The notes below the pieces were generated by a model. The model worked only from the letters and a program-made list of their open reading frames with translations. It did no database searches and had not been told where the DNA came from. A DNA stretch of 64,000 nucleotides from Caballeronia sp. SBC1 (GTDB lineage Bacteria > Pseudomonadota > Gammaproteobacteria > Burkholderiales > Burkholderiaceae), in contig NZ_CP049158.1 in NCBI RefSeq assembly GCF_011493005.1, positions 1,674,001 through 1,738,000 of the forward strand, given 5' to 3'. Positions within the stretch are counted from its first letter, which is position 1, and the number at the start of each line of letters is the position of its first letter. Made by a program: the position numbers and the translations under genes. Positions 9,327 to 18,686 of this stretch are shown one piece after another.

Positions 9327-10292
9327 GTGACGTTTATTTTCCTGTCCATCGTCGCTGTTTGCGTCATCGTGATCGCGGGGCTTGTTGCTTTTTCTCTGTA
9401 CATTGCGCGCCGTGTCGGACAGGCGCTGCCCCCGCAGGGTCAGTTCATCGACATAGGTGCGGACCGTATTCATTACGTCGAATACGGGAGCGGCCCGCCC
9501 ATTGTCTTCGTCCACGGGTTAAGCGGACAGTTACGCAACTTCGCGTATCTGCACATGAATACGCTCGCGCAAACGCATAGGGTGATCGTCATCGACCGGC
9601 CAGGCTCGGGGCATTCAACGCGAGGCGCAGGATCGTCCGCCAGCATCTCGGCACAGGCACGAACCGTGGCGATGTTCATCGACGCGATGGGCCTGGACAA
9701 GCCGGTGCTGGTCGGACATTCATTGGGCGGCGCCATCGCGCTGGCGGTCGGCCTCAATCATCCGGACAGCGTCAGCCGGCTGGCGTTAATCGCCCCGCTC
9801 ACCCACCTGGTTGAAGCCGGTCACGCCTTCGGCGGCCTGATGATCCAATCCTCGCTGATACGGCGGATCGTATCGGTCACGGTGGCCACTCCGTTCGCTA
9901 TCAAGGGCAATCGCGCGATCATGGATATCGTGTTTGGTCCCGATCCCGTCCCCAGGGACTTCGGTATCAAAGGAGGTGGGTTGCTTAGCTTGAGGCCTCG
10001 CAGTTTCTATGCGGCGTCGTCCGACCTGATGGCAGTGGCCGGAGAACTCCCGGGCATGGAAAACCGTTATGCAGGTTTGCGCCTGCCCGTAGACGTGCTT
10101 TACGGCCGCGAGGACAGGATATTGGATTGGCAGAGTCACGGCGAAGCGCTCAAACGAAAGCTGGATAAGACAAATCTGCGATTGATCGACGGCGGCCATA
10201 TGCTGCCGGTAACGGCCCCGTTAGTGACAATGGAGTGGCTTCGGACGATCGCCGACGAAACGCTGACGACACCTGTTTCTCCAGTCGCGTGA
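9327..10292 (+). CDS. Membrane-anchored alpha/beta-fold hydrolase
   Basis: A 321-aa serine hydrolase. An N-terminal hydrophobic segment (residues ~2-25) suggests a membrane anchor. The catalytic parts are visible: [10 protein letters not shown] (oxyanion region), the nucleophile elbow VGHSLGGA (about residue 131), the Asp in YGREDRILD and the His in GGHMLPVT. It starts with GTG at 9327, 15 bp after the monooxygenase stop, with a GAGGTAA-type ribosome site. As third gene of the operon it probably hydrolyses the ester made by the monooxygenase. It meets the truncated GMC gene tail-to-tail. Confidence 0.9.
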   Translation: MTFIFLSIVAVCVIVIAGLVAFSLYIARRVGQALPPQGQFIDIGADRIHYVEYGSGPPIVFVHGLSGQLRNFAYLHMNTLAQTHRVIVIDRPGSGHSTRGAGSSASISAQARTVAMFIDAMGLDKPVLVGHSLGGAIALAVGLNHPDSVSRLALIAPLTHLVEAGHAFGGLMIQSSLIRRIVSVTVATPFAIKGNRAIMDIVFGPDPVPRDFGIKGGGLLSLRPRSFYAASSDLMAVAGELPGMENRYAGLRLPVDVLYGREDRILDWQSHGEALKRKLDKTNLRLIDGGHMLPVTAPLVTMEWLRTIADETLTTPVSPVA

Positions 10293-10326
10293 TGGTCGCC
10301 AAGTTTCCAGGTTGGTTGACCGGCGC

Positions 10327-10492
10327 CGCGGTTGGCGACGGCAGCCGCCGCTATGTTCACGAGCGCGCTGTTGCCGCTTCCTCCCGCTTCAAGAACGCAG
10401 ACCGTGACTGCAGGATCCTCCGTCAGCCGTCCTGCGACGACACACCCAGCCGAGCCTGCGCCGATCACGACGAAATCGAAAAGGTCACTCAC
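10327..10492 (-). pseudogene. Truncated GMC oxidoreductase (alcohol/choline dehydrogenase family), N-terminal remnant
   Basis: Only the first ~55 residues of a GMC-family FAD alcohol dehydrogenase remain. They begin with a GTG start at 10492 behind an AGGAG site and read through the dinucleotide-binding motif [16 protein letters not shown] and the motif VCVLEAGG. A normal member is ~530-560 aa. After roughly [13 protein letters not shown] the similarity stops and the frame runs into sequence beside the convergent hydrolase gene. It follows the aldehyde dehydrogenase gene in the same direction, so the intact gene would have oxidised the alcohol feeding that dehydrogenase. The downstream boundary is approximate. 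Confidence 0.75.
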
Positions 10493-10542
10493 TCTGGTCT
10501 CCTGCCCTGTAGTCGGCGCACGTCACGCCGCTGGCGTTTTGA

Positions 10543-11964
10543 TTACGTAATGCGCTTGATCAGCCGCAGCATCAGGTCGAAGGTCTTGCCGTAAGGTGGA
10601 TGGAAAAGACGGGTGCCATTGAGGCGCGCCTGATAGAAAACGGGTTTCTCCTTGCTGAAGGTACGGAAACCCCATTCGCCGTGATAAGCGCCCATGCCGC
10701 TCGGGCCAACTCCGCCGAACGGCTGCGCTTCCTGCGCCAGATGCCACAGACAGTCGTTGATCGTGACACCGCCCGACACCGTTTCATGCAGCACCCGGTC
10801 ACGATTAGCGACGCTTCGGCCAAACCAGTAAAGCGCAAGAGGCCGGTCGCCCCGGTTCACCATGGCAATGGCCTGGTTAAGCCCGTCGTATTCGATAATG
10901 GGCAGCAGCGGCCCAAAGATTTCCTCGCGCATCAGACGTGAGCTTGCGGCCGCACCGACCACCAGCGTTGGTGGGAATTTGCGGGTGCCTTCGTCGAAGC
11001 GTTCGCGGCCCGGATTGACTTCGACAATGCGCGCACCGCCATCACGCGCTTCCCGCAGTATCGCCAGCAGCCGCTCACGATGCCTCATGCTGATGATCGC
11101 CGTGTAGTCGGGATTGGAGATCAGCGTGGGATAGAGGCGCGTAATGGCCGCCTTGAGTTGATCGGCGACGCTGTCCGCCAGACCCGCCGGCACGAGGACA
11201 TAATCCGGAGCAATGCAGGTCTGTCCCGCGTTCAGGAACTTGCCGTAAGCAATGCTCGCCACGGCGGCAGGGATGTCGCAGGAGGCATCGATTATTGCGG
11301 GCGATTTTCCGCCGAGTTCAAGCGTCACCGGGGTAAGGTTTGCCGCGGCGGCCTGGGCGACTTGCCGGCCGACTTGCGTCGATCCGGTAAAGAACAAGTG
11401 ATCGAACGGCAGCCCGGCAAACGCCTGACCTATGTCCACGCCGCCACTCACTACGCTCAGCTCATCCGGCGCGAACGAAGCGCTAACCAGGTGATCCAGC
11501 AGCTCGGAAAAGCGCGGGGTCAGTTCGGACGGTTTGAGGAGCACCCGGTTACCAGCGGCAAGGGCCGCCAGCGCCGGCCCCAAAGATAGTTGAATGGGGT
11601 AATTCCACGGCGATACGATGCCGATCACGCCAAGCGGTTGCCGCAACAGGCGGTTATAGCCAGGCCGGAAGTGCAGGCCGGTCGCGACTCGCTGCAGACT
11701 CATCCAGTGCTTCAGATGTTTGCGCGCGTGGCGGATTCCGGCGCGCACGACAAACAACTCGGCGATCCGCGTCTCATGAGCGGACCGCCCGCCGAAATCG
11801 GCGTCGATCGCACGCACGAAGTCGCTTTCATGATTCTCCGTCAGCGCAAGCAGCCGGTTCAAGCGGTCCATGCGAACGTGTAGCGGTGGATTCGATTCCC
11901 CCGCGAACGCCCGGCGTTGCATCTCGAAGCGTTCTTCCAGGAAAGAAGGCGAGCTGACCTGCAT
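10543..11964 (-). CDS. Aldehyde dehydrogenase, coniferyl-aldehyde-dehydrogenase-like
   Basis: A 473-aa NAD(P)-dependent aldehyde dehydrogenase of the short coniferyl-aldehyde/fatty-aldehyde subfamily. It has SPWNYPIQLSLGPALAALAAGN (cofactor region, about residue 118), FTGSTQVGR, the general-base Glu in LELGGKSPAII and the catalytic Cys in NAGQTCIAPDY. The C-terminus lacks the long tail of ALDH9-type enzymes. It lies about 50 bp downstream of the acyl-CoA ligase gene and upstream of the GMC remnant. In the operon it would convert an aldehyde to the acid that the ligase activates. The exact aldehyde is not determined. Confidence 0.9.
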   Translation of the reverse strand: MQVSSPSFLEERFEMQRRAFAGESNPPLHVRMDRLNRLLALTENHESDFVRAIDADFGGRSAHETRIAELFVVRAGIRHARKHLKHWMSLQRVATGLHFRPGYNRLLRQPLGVIGIVSPWNYPIQLSLGPALAALAAGNRVLLKPSELTPRFSELLDHLVSASFAPDELSVVSGGVDIGQAFAGLPFDHLFFTGSTQVGRQVAQAAAANLTPVTLELGGKSPAIIDASCDIPAAVASIAYGKFLNAGQTCIAPDYVLVPAGLADSVADQLKAAITRLYPTLISNPDYTAIISMRHRERLLAILREARDGGARIVEVNPGRERFDEGTRKFPPTLVVGAAASSRLMREEIFGPLLPIIEYDGLNQAIAMVNRGDRPLALYWFGRSVANRDRVLHETVSGGVTINDCLWHLAQEAQPFGGVGPSGMGAYHGEWGFRTFSKEKPVFYQARLNGTRLFHPPYGKTFDLMLRLIKRIT

Positions 11965-12015
11965 GGTCTGTTTCCTGTGTGTGGAATGACGCTAGCTTAC
12001 GCGCTTGGTACCGGG

Positions 12016-13656
12016 TCAGGCAGTTGCCGATTGCGGACGGCCGTGGTGCCCTTTGAACTGCTCGCGCAACTGATGCTTGACGACTTTCCCCGTGGCGCCA
12101 ATCGGAAGTGCATCGACAAAAATCACGTCGTCCGGCACCTGCCACTTCGCCACGCGCCCCTCGAAGAAAGCCAGCATTTCGCCCGTGCTCAGCAGGACGT
12201 TTGACTTTGGAACGACCACGAGCAACGGGCGTTCGTCCCACTTCGGGTGAGGTACTGCAATACACGCAGCCATCGCCACGCCAGGATGAGCCATGGCGAC
12301 GTTCTCGATGTCGATGGAACTGATCCATTCCCCACCCGACTTGATCACGTCCTTGGCCCGATCCGTGATCTGCAGGAAACCGTCTGAGTCGATAGTGGCA
12401 ATGTCGCCGGTGCGAAACCAGCCGTCGTCCAGATTCTCGTGGTCCTGCTTGAAATAACCATCGACCACCCAGGGTCCGCGAACCATCAGTTCACCGGAAC
12501 TCGCGCCATCTTGCGGCAGCTCCTGACCGTCGCTATCCACAATGCGGAGATCCATGCCAAAGACCGGGCGGCCCTGCTTGAGCCGTAACGCCCGTTGCTG
12601 CTCCTTAGGCAGCGCGAGATGCTTGCGCTTGAGCGTATTGACGGTGCCCAAGGGCGAAAGCTCGGTCATGCCCCAGGCATGCGCGACCTCTATTCCGTAG
12701 TCGTCCGCGAACGTGTCGATCATGGCGGCAGGACAAGCCGAGCCACCCACGATCGTTCGCTTGAGCGTAGAGAAGCGAAGATTGTTGCTCTGCACATGGT
12801 TCAAAAGCATTTGCCAGACAGTGGGCACACCCGCGGCAAGATCCACAGCCTCTGACTCGATCAGTTCGTACACCGACTTGCCATCGAGTGCCGGCCCCGG
12901 GAACACTAGCTTCGCGCCGGTCAGCGCGGCGGAATACGGCAAACCCCATGCGTTGACATGGAACATGGGGACGACCGGAAGCACCGCATTCCTGGCCGAC
13001 AGATTCATTGAATCGGGAAGCGCTACAGCGTAGGCATGCAGGACCGTCGAGCGATGGCTATACAAAACACCTTTTGGATTGCCGGTGGTCCCGCTCGTGT
13101 AACAAAGGCTGGACGCTGAGTTCTCGTCGAACGACGGCCACGGATAGGAGGCATCTGGGAAGCCGTCGATCAGACTCTCGTAGCACGCAATGCCGTGCGC
13201 AGTCATGCCCTCTGTCACGCGGTCCTGATCGCATAGCGCGACCCAGTGGCGAACGCCGGGGCACTGCGATTGAATGGCTTCCACCAGCGGCAGGAACGTC
13301 AGGTCGAAGCAGACCACCTCGTCCTGCGCATCGTTGATGATCCAGGCCAGCTGCGCTTGCGGCAAGCGCGGATTGAGCGTGTGCAATACACGTCCCGACG
13401 CCGAAACCCCGTAGTAAATCTCAAGGTGCCGGTAACCGTTCCAGGCAAGGGTCGCCACACGCTCCCCGTGACTTGTTCCGGTCGTGTCAAGCCATCGCGC
13501 AAACCGTCGCGCGCGGCCCGCTACACCGTTCCAGTTCGTGCGATGCAGATCGCCCTCCACCCGCCTGCTGACAATCTCACTGTCGCCGTGGCAGCGATCC
13601 GCAAACTCGAGAAGCGACGCTACGCTCAGGGCGTGGCCCTGCATGTTTCCCAGCAT
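12016..13656 (-). CDS. Fatty-acid/aryl-acid acyl-CoA synthetase (FadD13-like)
   Basis: A 546-aa AMP-forming ligase. It has the P-loop motif [17 protein letters not shown] (about residue 187), the A5-type region ([13 protein letters not shown]), the A8 motif [14 protein letters not shown] and the A10 lysine in IGATGKVVK near the C-terminus. Expected reaction: carboxylic acid + ATP + CoA to acyl-CoA. The start is ATG at 13656 after a strong GGAGG site. It is first gene of the operon ligase-aldehyde dehydrogenase-GMC remnant. Its promoter holds copy B of the 74-bp element shared with the AraC/SDR promoter. It is analogous in context to fadD13 in the mymA operon. Confidence 0.92.
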   Translation of the reverse strand: MLGNMQGHALSVASLLEFADRCHGDSEIVSRRVEGDLHRTNWNGVAGRARRFARWLDTTGTSHGERVATLAWNGYRHLEIYYGVSASGRVLHTLNPRLPQAQLAWIINDAQDEVVCFDLTFLPLVEAIQSQCPGVRHWVALCDQDRVTEGMTAHGIACYESLIDGFPDASYPWPSFDENSASSLCYTSGTTGNPKGVLYSHRSTVLHAYAVALPDSMNLSARNAVLPVVPMFHVNAWGLPYSAALTGAKLVFPGPALDGKSVYELIESEAVDLAAGVPTVWQMLLNHVQSNNLRFSTLKRTIVGGSACPAAMIDTFADDYGIEVAHAWGMTELSPLGTVNTLKRKHLALPKEQQRALRLKQGRPVFGMDLRIVDSDGQELPQDGASSGELMVRGPWVVDGYFKQDHENLDDGWFRTGDIATIDSDGFLQITDRAKDVIKSGGEWISSIDIENVAMAHPGVAMAACIAVPHPKWDERPLLVVVPKSNVLLSTGEMLAFFEGRVAKWQVPDDVIFVDALPIGATGKVVKHQLREQFKGHHGRPQSATA

Positions 13657-13722
13657 TGCATTTCCTCCGGCCGCCTTGAGTGGCAGCTCGTCCGGCTACA
13701 TGGTGTCGTCGGGACGGCCAAC

Positions 13723-13796
13723 CACCAATGGTCTATTGGGACACTTGCTTTAGTATTCGGGCCAAAATCCATGCTCTAGGGGTATCTCCCCATGAG
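13723..13796 (-). promoter_or_regulatory. 74-bp conserved promoter element, copy B (acyl-CoA ligase promoter)
   Basis: Reverse-strand match to 6627-6700, ending about 66 bp before the ligase start codon. It keeps the blocks GATACCC, TTTGGCCC, AATACTAAA, TGTCCC and CCATTGGTG at identical spacing. Even the CTCAT at the far end, which in copy A contains the AraC start codon, is kept. Copy B may therefore derive from a duplicated divergent promoter. Confidence 0.7.
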
Positions 13797-13805
13797 CATG
13801 TGCCC

Positions 13806-14624
13806 TCATTGCGTTGCCTCGGTCAGAGCGGCGAGTGCGATAGGACGCATCACGTCGTATCCCGCCGCCGTGGGATGCACCCCGTCGCGCGTCAATTCGG
13901 CGCGCAAGCTGCCGTCCGGTGCCGCGAGCGCTGAATGATAATCCGCGAAAACAAGTCCACGCTCAGCGGCCACGGCCCTGAGCCACGCATTGATCTCGGC
14001 AATGCGGGCACGCGGATCGATGCCCGGACGCCAGGCAAAACTGCCCGCCGGGGTGACGCTGCCGAGAATCACGCGCACGTCGAAGGCGCGCGCCAGCGTG
14101 ACCATCGCGATGATGTTGTTCTGGTAGTCCGCGAACGTCGTAGGTCCGGTGTTGCCGGCGAGATCGTTTCCTCCGCACAGCAGGTGGACCACGGCGGGCT
14201 TCAGTTGAATGACATCGGCCATGAAGCGCAGCAGGATCTGCGGGCTGGTTTGTCCGCTAATGCCACGGTTGATCACGCCGCCGCTAATGAGGCCATAACG
14301 GAACATTCCCGGGTCGCCCGCGAGCCAGAATTCAGTCAGCGAATCGCCGATGAACACCGCCTTCGGCGACACTCCCGCAAGCGTGCGGTTCGCGTCCCGG
14401 TACTGACCAAGATTGGGCCAGTCCCGCGCTCGCAGTGCTTCTTCACGGGCCTCACGCGCGGCCAGCACCGCGGGGTCATGCGCCCGGGCGAGCAAGTCGG
14501 CATCGAAGGGACCGGGCGCCACATAGGCATTCACGAACCGAATTTCGTCCTCGGTCGGACCACTGCCGTGCGAGTCGAGCTGGTCGACCATGCCGGCCGT
14601 TGGTATGGGTACTGCGTCGCTCAT
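13806..14624 (-). CDS. SGNH/GDSL-type hydrolase
   Basis: A 272-aa esterase/lipase-like enzyme of the SGNH fold. Block I Ser motif IGDSLTEFW (about residue 92), block II Gly region (NRGISGQTSPQ), block III GGNDLAG and the block V Asp-His motif DGVHPTAAGY are all present. No signal peptide is visible, so it is predicted cytoplasmic. Its ATG overlaps the stop codon of the GH1 gene by one base (TGATG), so the two are translationally coupled. Family members acting with glycosidases often deacetylate oligosaccharides, so a sugar esterase role is a reasonable inference. Confidence 0.9.
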   Translation of the reverse strand: MSDAVPIPTAGMVDQLDSHGSGPTEDEIRFVNAYVAPGPFDADLLARAHDPAVLAAREAREEALRARDWPNLGQYRDANRTLAGVSPKAVFIGDSLTEFWLAGDPGMFRYGLISGGVINRGISGQTSPQILLRFMADVIQLKPAVVHLLCGGNDLAGNTGPTTFADYQNNIIAMVTLARAFDVRVILGSVTPAGSFAWRPGIDPRARIAEINAWLRAVAAERGLVFADYHSALAAPDGSLRAELTRDGVHPTAAGYDVMRPIALAALTEATQ

Positions 14625-15868
14625 CAGAGTTCTCCGCGGCGCGCAATGGCGCCTAAATGAAACGCGCTCGGCTTGGGCCTGCGCTCGAAAGTTTCAAAAT
14701 CGACCTCGACGAGACCGAAATGCTGATCGTAGCCCGACGTCCATTCGAAGTTGTCCAGCAAGGACCAGTGAATGTAGCTGCGCACGTCGAACCCTTCGTC
14801 CAGGCACTGGCGTACTTCCGCGAGAGCGGCATCAATATAGGCCACGCGACGCGTATCGTCGTTAGTTGCGATACCGCTTTCGGTGACGTAGACGGGTCGC
14901 CCGGTGCGGCTTGCGGCCAAGCGGATTGTCGCTCCCAGCGCCTGCGGATAGAACTCGTAACCGGCCGCCGTCATCTCCGTACCGGGCGCGAGTTCAGCTT
15001 GTCCGCGTGCATCCACGCGTACGCGGGTGTAGGTCTGCACGCCGATGAAATCGGTCAGCGCCGCTTCGTCTAGCCAGGGGCCATAGAGGCTGTCGGTAAT
15101 GTACTCGGCCAGATTCCCTTCGCCCACGCCTTGCACTTCCTGCATCGTCAGATTGAGGCCGACCGGAAAATTACCCGGCCCTGCCTTGATGGCTTGCGCC
15201 GCCTTGCGGTGGGCATCGATCAACACGGATTCCGTCTTCTCGACATCGGCGAAAAGCAGTGATGAAAACTGCGTCGAGCCACAACGCTGTGCGCAAGCGG
15301 CCAGCATTGCACTGATGGCCGGCTTGGATTCGGGCGTCATCAGAAGGACCTTGATCAGACGCTGGATGTTGGCCTCGTTGAAGGTCGTGGCGGCCGCCAG
15401 ATTCTCGCCCAGACGCCGGGTTGCCACTTCCGCGAAGCGTGCGAACAGATCGGCGCCGTCCTTGACCTCGAAACCGCCGCGCGCCGCGAACCAGCGCGGC
15501 ACCGTGAAATGGCTATAGGTGAGCATCGGCGCTAATCCACGCTCAAGGCAGCAGTCGAGCAAGCGCGCGTATCGATCCAGTTCAGCCATCGAAAATTGGC
15601 CGGGTTCCGGTTCTATGCGCGCCCACTCGATTCCAACTCTATAGCAGTTGAAACCCAGGTCGGCGGCAATGGCGATGTCTTCGTCGAAGCGGTGATAACT
15701 GTCGCACGCGTCACGTGATGGCTCGCGGAAAACGGTGGGGCTCACATGCTCGGCGAGCCACACATCCGAGCTGACGTTATTGCCTTCGCTCTGATGCGCC
15801 GATATTGCCACGCCCCACAAAAAGTCCTTGGGTACCGCGCGTGGCGCTTTGTCATTGATCAAAATCAC
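14624..15868 (-). CDS. Glycoside hydrolase family 1 (beta-glucosidase-like)
   Basis: A 414-aa retaining glycosidase of the (beta/alpha)8 GH1 family. It has the N-terminal motif DFLWGVAISAHQSEG, the acid/base Glu in TTFNEANI (about residue 165) and the nucleophile in VYVTESGIATND (about residue 325). It is a little shorter than typical beta-glucosidases (~450 aa) and has no signal peptide, so it acts on imported beta-glycosides in the cytoplasm. It lies between an OprB-type porin and the SGNH hydrolase on the same strand. Preferred sugar (glucose, mannose, galactose) cannot be told from sequence alone. Confidence 0.9.
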   Translation of the reverse strand: MILINDKAPRAVPKDFLWGVAISAHQSEGNNVSSDVWLAEHVSPTVFREPSRDACDSYHRFDEDIAIAADLGFNCYRVGIEWARIEPEPGQFSMAELDRYARLLDCCLERGLAPMLTYSHFTVPRWFAARGGFEVKDGADLFARFAEVATRRLGENLAAATTFNEANIQRLIKVLLMTPESKPAISAMLAACAQRCGSTQFSSLLFADVEKTESVLIDAHRKAAQAIKAGPGNFPVGLNLTMQEVQGVGEGNLAEYITDSLYGPWLDEAALTDFIGVQTYTRVRVDARGQAELAPGTEMTAAGYEFYPQALGATIRLAASRTGRPVYVTESGIATNDDTRRVAYIDAALAEVRQCLDEGFDVRSYIHWSLLDNFEWTSGYDQHFGLVEVDFETFERRPKPSAFHLGAIARRGEL

Positions 15869-16080
15869 TTCCTCCGTCTGTTACGGTTTCGTCGCGTCAT
15901 CGATCATCGGGATAGAGAAGACGCAGCAGTTCGCCGGATACAGTTACTGGGTTTTCAGCATCCGTTCGATCTCGCCTGAATAGAACCTTGGGCAAAAGCC
16001 CGTGTTGCTGCAACGAGTCCCGATGACCCGGCCCGCTGCGCCGCCCTTCCCCTGGAGTGATGCCTGCAAGACGTGATCAA

Positions 16081-17535
16081 TCAGAACACCACGGTTGCGC
16101 CGGTGGTCAGCAAAAGAGCCGCTGCATGCGAAGGGAACAACACAGGCTGCGTGGTATACGCAAGGCTATTGGTCCAGTAGACGCCCCGGGCCACGTGGAA
16201 CGCATAGGACAGCGAGAACGTATTGCTGCCTGTAATGGCGGTCTCGGTCGTCACCAAATTTATGTACTGCTGAGTTTTTTGACTAATCCATTGATGGGTG
16301 TAGCCGATGCTGATCATGTCGTAGGGACGGGAGTCAAACGGGCCGAGACTATAAAGCGTGGCTGCAACGTCCCGGCTAAACGGATTCTTGCTTGCATCCG
16401 CGAAGTCCACTTTGACATCCGCGTAAATACCGCGATAGGTGTAGAACTGATCGGGCTGGGTGAACTGCCGGGTAATAGCGACGTAGAACCCTTTGTTACC
16501 GTAAGTCGGCTTGCCGACCCCATAGTCAAAATAGTCGCTCGTGTTGTACACGGCGCCAGCTCTCAACCAGAAAGCACGCTGGTTCGCGGCGGACGTGATC
16601 CGATACCCCGCTTCGTCGATATAAAGAGCCCTTGCACCAGGAACGCTAAAGTCCAGACCCGATGAATTCGCCTGGGAATCTGCCTGGAACCCCTGCGGGC
16701 TCATGCTTCGCGTAACGGCGAAATGGTTATAGAACCGCATGTCGGGTGTGTACAGGCGAATGTCGAAAGTAGGAGCCGGCTTGACCGACGGAACACCTAG
16801 TTCGTAAAACATACTACTGGCGGGACCCAGCGCGGACGATGCAACGGTCGTTCCCAACGTAAAGCCGTAAAAGCTGTTCGACGGCGTCTGAAATCCGTAC
16901 TTGATACGTATTTGATGGTTATCGAACTCCTGTTCGATCGCCAATTCCCCGACATATGCGCTACGAATACCCGATCCAAGATAGCTGGTTTCGTCCCAAA
17001 GTCCGGAGATGATGAACTGCGAATCCTTGCTGAAGCCAACCCGAGAGAGGTCGTAGGTCAGAATGGCCAGCGCCGATTGAGCGTAAGTTGCACGTTGACC
17101 GGTATAGGACTGCGGGACACTGCTATCCGGATGCAGCAGGTCATAAGTTAAGCCGCTGGAGATACCACCCTGAAGCAACCAGCCGTTCTCGTACATCTTC
17201 TCGCGCAGACCGCCCATGCTCGGCGAAACGCTGTCGCAAGTGGTTGACAGCGGAGTCTCGATACCCCGCTCGCGATCCTGGTCGTAGGCGAGGCAGTTCG
17301 TGGTCTTCGCTGCTTGAGCGATGCTGTCGTCGGCTCGTGCGAGCGTCGCGGAAAGGCTCAGTGCGAGCCCAAGACCCGCCACGTGCAGCAGTTTTTTCCC
17401 GCTGTCCCGCGCTCCGAAAACCCGGCGCACTTCCGCGTGCGCCGCAAACCGCAGCGCCATTTTCTTCGATTGCTCTACGACATTACTACGCGCATCGGCA
17501 GACTTCGCCGACCTCCGCACAGGGGTCATTCTCAT
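16081..17535 (-). CDS. OprB-type outer-membrane carbohydrate porin
   Basis: A 484-aa predicted outer-membrane beta-barrel. I place the start at the ATG at 17535, which has AGGAG ten bases upstream, instead of an earlier in-frame codon. A basic N-terminus is followed by a hydrophobic signal segment (LHVAGLGLALSLSATLARA). The mature part has alternating aromatic/polar strands and ends in phenylalanine (ATVVF), as expected for Bam-dependent barrels. It resembles carbohydrate-selective OprB-family porins. It is probably the outer-membrane entry for the sugars handled by GH1 and the mannosidase. A palindrome at 17605-17626 sits in its promoter. Confidence 0.75.
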   Translation of the reverse strand: MRMTPVRRSAKSADARSNVVEQSKKMALRFAAHAEVRRVFGARDSGKKLLHVAGLGLALSLSATLARADDSIAQAAKTTNCLAYDQDRERGIETPLSTTCDSVSPSMGGLREKMYENGWLLQGGISSGLTYDLLHPDSSVPQSYTGQRATYAQSALAILTYDLSRVGFSKDSQFIISGLWDETSYLGSGIRSAYVGELAIEQEFDNHQIRIKYGFQTPSNSFYGFTLGTTVASSALGPASSMFYELGVPSVKPAPTFDIRLYTPDMRFYNHFAVTRSMSPQGFQADSQANSSGLDFSVPGARALYIDEAGYRITSAANQRAFWLRAGAVYNTSDYFDYGVGKPTYGNKGFYVAITRQFTQPDQFYTYRGIYADVKVDFADASKNPFSRDVAATLYSLGPFDSRPYDMISIGYTHQWISQKTQQYINLVTTETAITGSNTFSLSYAFHVARGVYWTNSLAYTTQPVLFPSHAAALLLTTGATVVF

Positions 17536-17604
17536 GGTTGCTCGTCTCCTGATGTTTTTCTGGTTACTTGCCTGAAGCAAGTGCGTCACAGTAATTCGAT
17601 AATA

Positions 17605-17626
17605 ACAAACAGGCAAGACTGTTTGT
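17605..17626. promoter_or_regulatory. Palindromic operator upstream of the porin
   Basis: Perfect 8-bp inverted repeat ACAAACAG-N6-CTGTTTGT, 70 bp upstream of the porin ATG and about 270 bp from the divergent TetR gene. It shares its core with the site before the GPH symporter (5388-5405), differing mainly in the 6-bp spacer. It is probably bound by the TetR regulator encoded at 17894. Confidence 0.65.
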
Positions 17627-17817
17627 GAATGTGCGAGGGTATTTCCCGATCGGAAAACGGGGCTGAAGAGCGCCGCCTGACGTTTTGCGGCCCTATGTGG
17701 AAGTCTGGGATGAAGCCGGAAAGTCCCATAAAATAAGGCTTTCCGGACAGATTCAGCTCAATGCGCGGTGAGCTAGCGCCCACTGACACCCAGGCAGGTT
17801 CCTCTTGCGATAAAAAC

Positions 17818-17849
17818 CAATAGACTTGTTTGTTTGTTTTCGTCTATTG
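17818..17849. promoter_or_regulatory. Inverted-repeat operator in the TetR gene promoter
   Basis: 8-bp arms CAATAGAC and GTCTATTG separated by 16 bp that include TTGTTTGTTTG. Read on the + strand, AATAGACTTG followed by TGTTTGT matches about 15 of 20 positions of both the porin and symporter sites. This fits autoregulation of the TetR gene that starts 45 bp downstream. Confidence 0.5.
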
Positions 17850-17893
17850 TTGTGCTGGGCAATCTTGGCAAGTACGAGCAGATAAAAACGACG

Positions 17894-18631
17894 ATGAAGT
17901 CAACTAAACAGAGAGACGTAACCCAACCAGCCATGAGACAACAGACGAGAGAAAAGCCGCTTCGGACGTTACCGCTCCAAACCGCTCCGGAACCCGTTGG
18001 AGAACCAGCGCGGCGGCCGCAAGCCCAGCGAAGCGCGGAGACACAGGCCAAGCTCATTGCAGCGGCCATTTCCTGCCTGCACCGGTTCGGCTACAGCGCG
18101 ACGTCGGTGACCATGGTGGCGGACGAAGCCGGGGTAAGCCGCGGCGCAATGACCCATCAATATCCAACTCGGACCGACTTGATGCTGGCCGTCGTCGAAG
18201 CGGTGTTCGAACAGGACGTCCGGCATTACGAGCGCACGGTCAATGAGAAAACGCCGATGCAATGGATACGCGAGCTGCCGGCGACCATGTGGGAAGTGAT
18301 GAGCCAGCCTTCGGGAACCGCCGTCATCGAGATCATGCTGGCCTCCCGCTCGGATCCCGAACTGGCCGACAAGCTGCGTTCAATGCAGAACGCTATCGAC
18401 CGTCTATCGCATCCGTGGATCATCGAGCGCCTGGAAGCGGCGGGTTTGCGCGATCGTCCAAACGGCGAGGCGATTCACCGCTTGTTTGTCGCGGCCATAC
18501 GCGGACTGTCGCTCGAAGCGCTCTTCAGGCGTGACCGGGCCGACGCTGAAAACTCGGTCGCAGTGCTGAGCGAGTTGCTGCGTCTTCTCTACCCCGAGAT
18601 GGAAGCCGAGCCCGCGCAGCAGAGCAACTGA
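17894..18631 (+). CDS. TetR-family transcriptional regulator (glycoside-utilisation candidate)
   Basis: A 245-aa one-component repressor. I choose the ATG at 17894; a TTG further upstream would place the start inside the operator. The TetR HTH lies at residues ~60-105, with SVTMVADEAGVSRGAMTHQY (recognition helix region) and the helix-4 motif YPTRTDLMLAVV. It is preceded by an unusually long, basic N-terminal arm of ~50 residues. It is divergent from the porin gene. Related palindromes lie in its own promoter, the porin promoter and the GPH symporter promoter. The ligand is unknown. Confidence 0.88.
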   Translation: MKSTKQRDVTQPAMRQQTREKPLRTLPLQTAPEPVGEPARRPQAQRSAETQAKLIAAAISCLHRFGYSATSVTMVADEAGVSRGAMTHQYPTRTDLMLAVVEAVFEQDVRHYERTVNEKTPMQWIRELPATMWEVMSQPSGTAVIEIMLASRSDPELADKLRSMQNAIDRLSHPWIIERLEAAGLRDRPNGEAIHRLFVAAIRGLSLEALFRRDRADAENSVAVLSELLRLLYPEMEAEPAQQSN

Positions 18632-18686
18632 ATTCGATCGGGGCCGATGAACCCCGTCTTATGCTTGTTCCTCAGCGTCATCGGCG

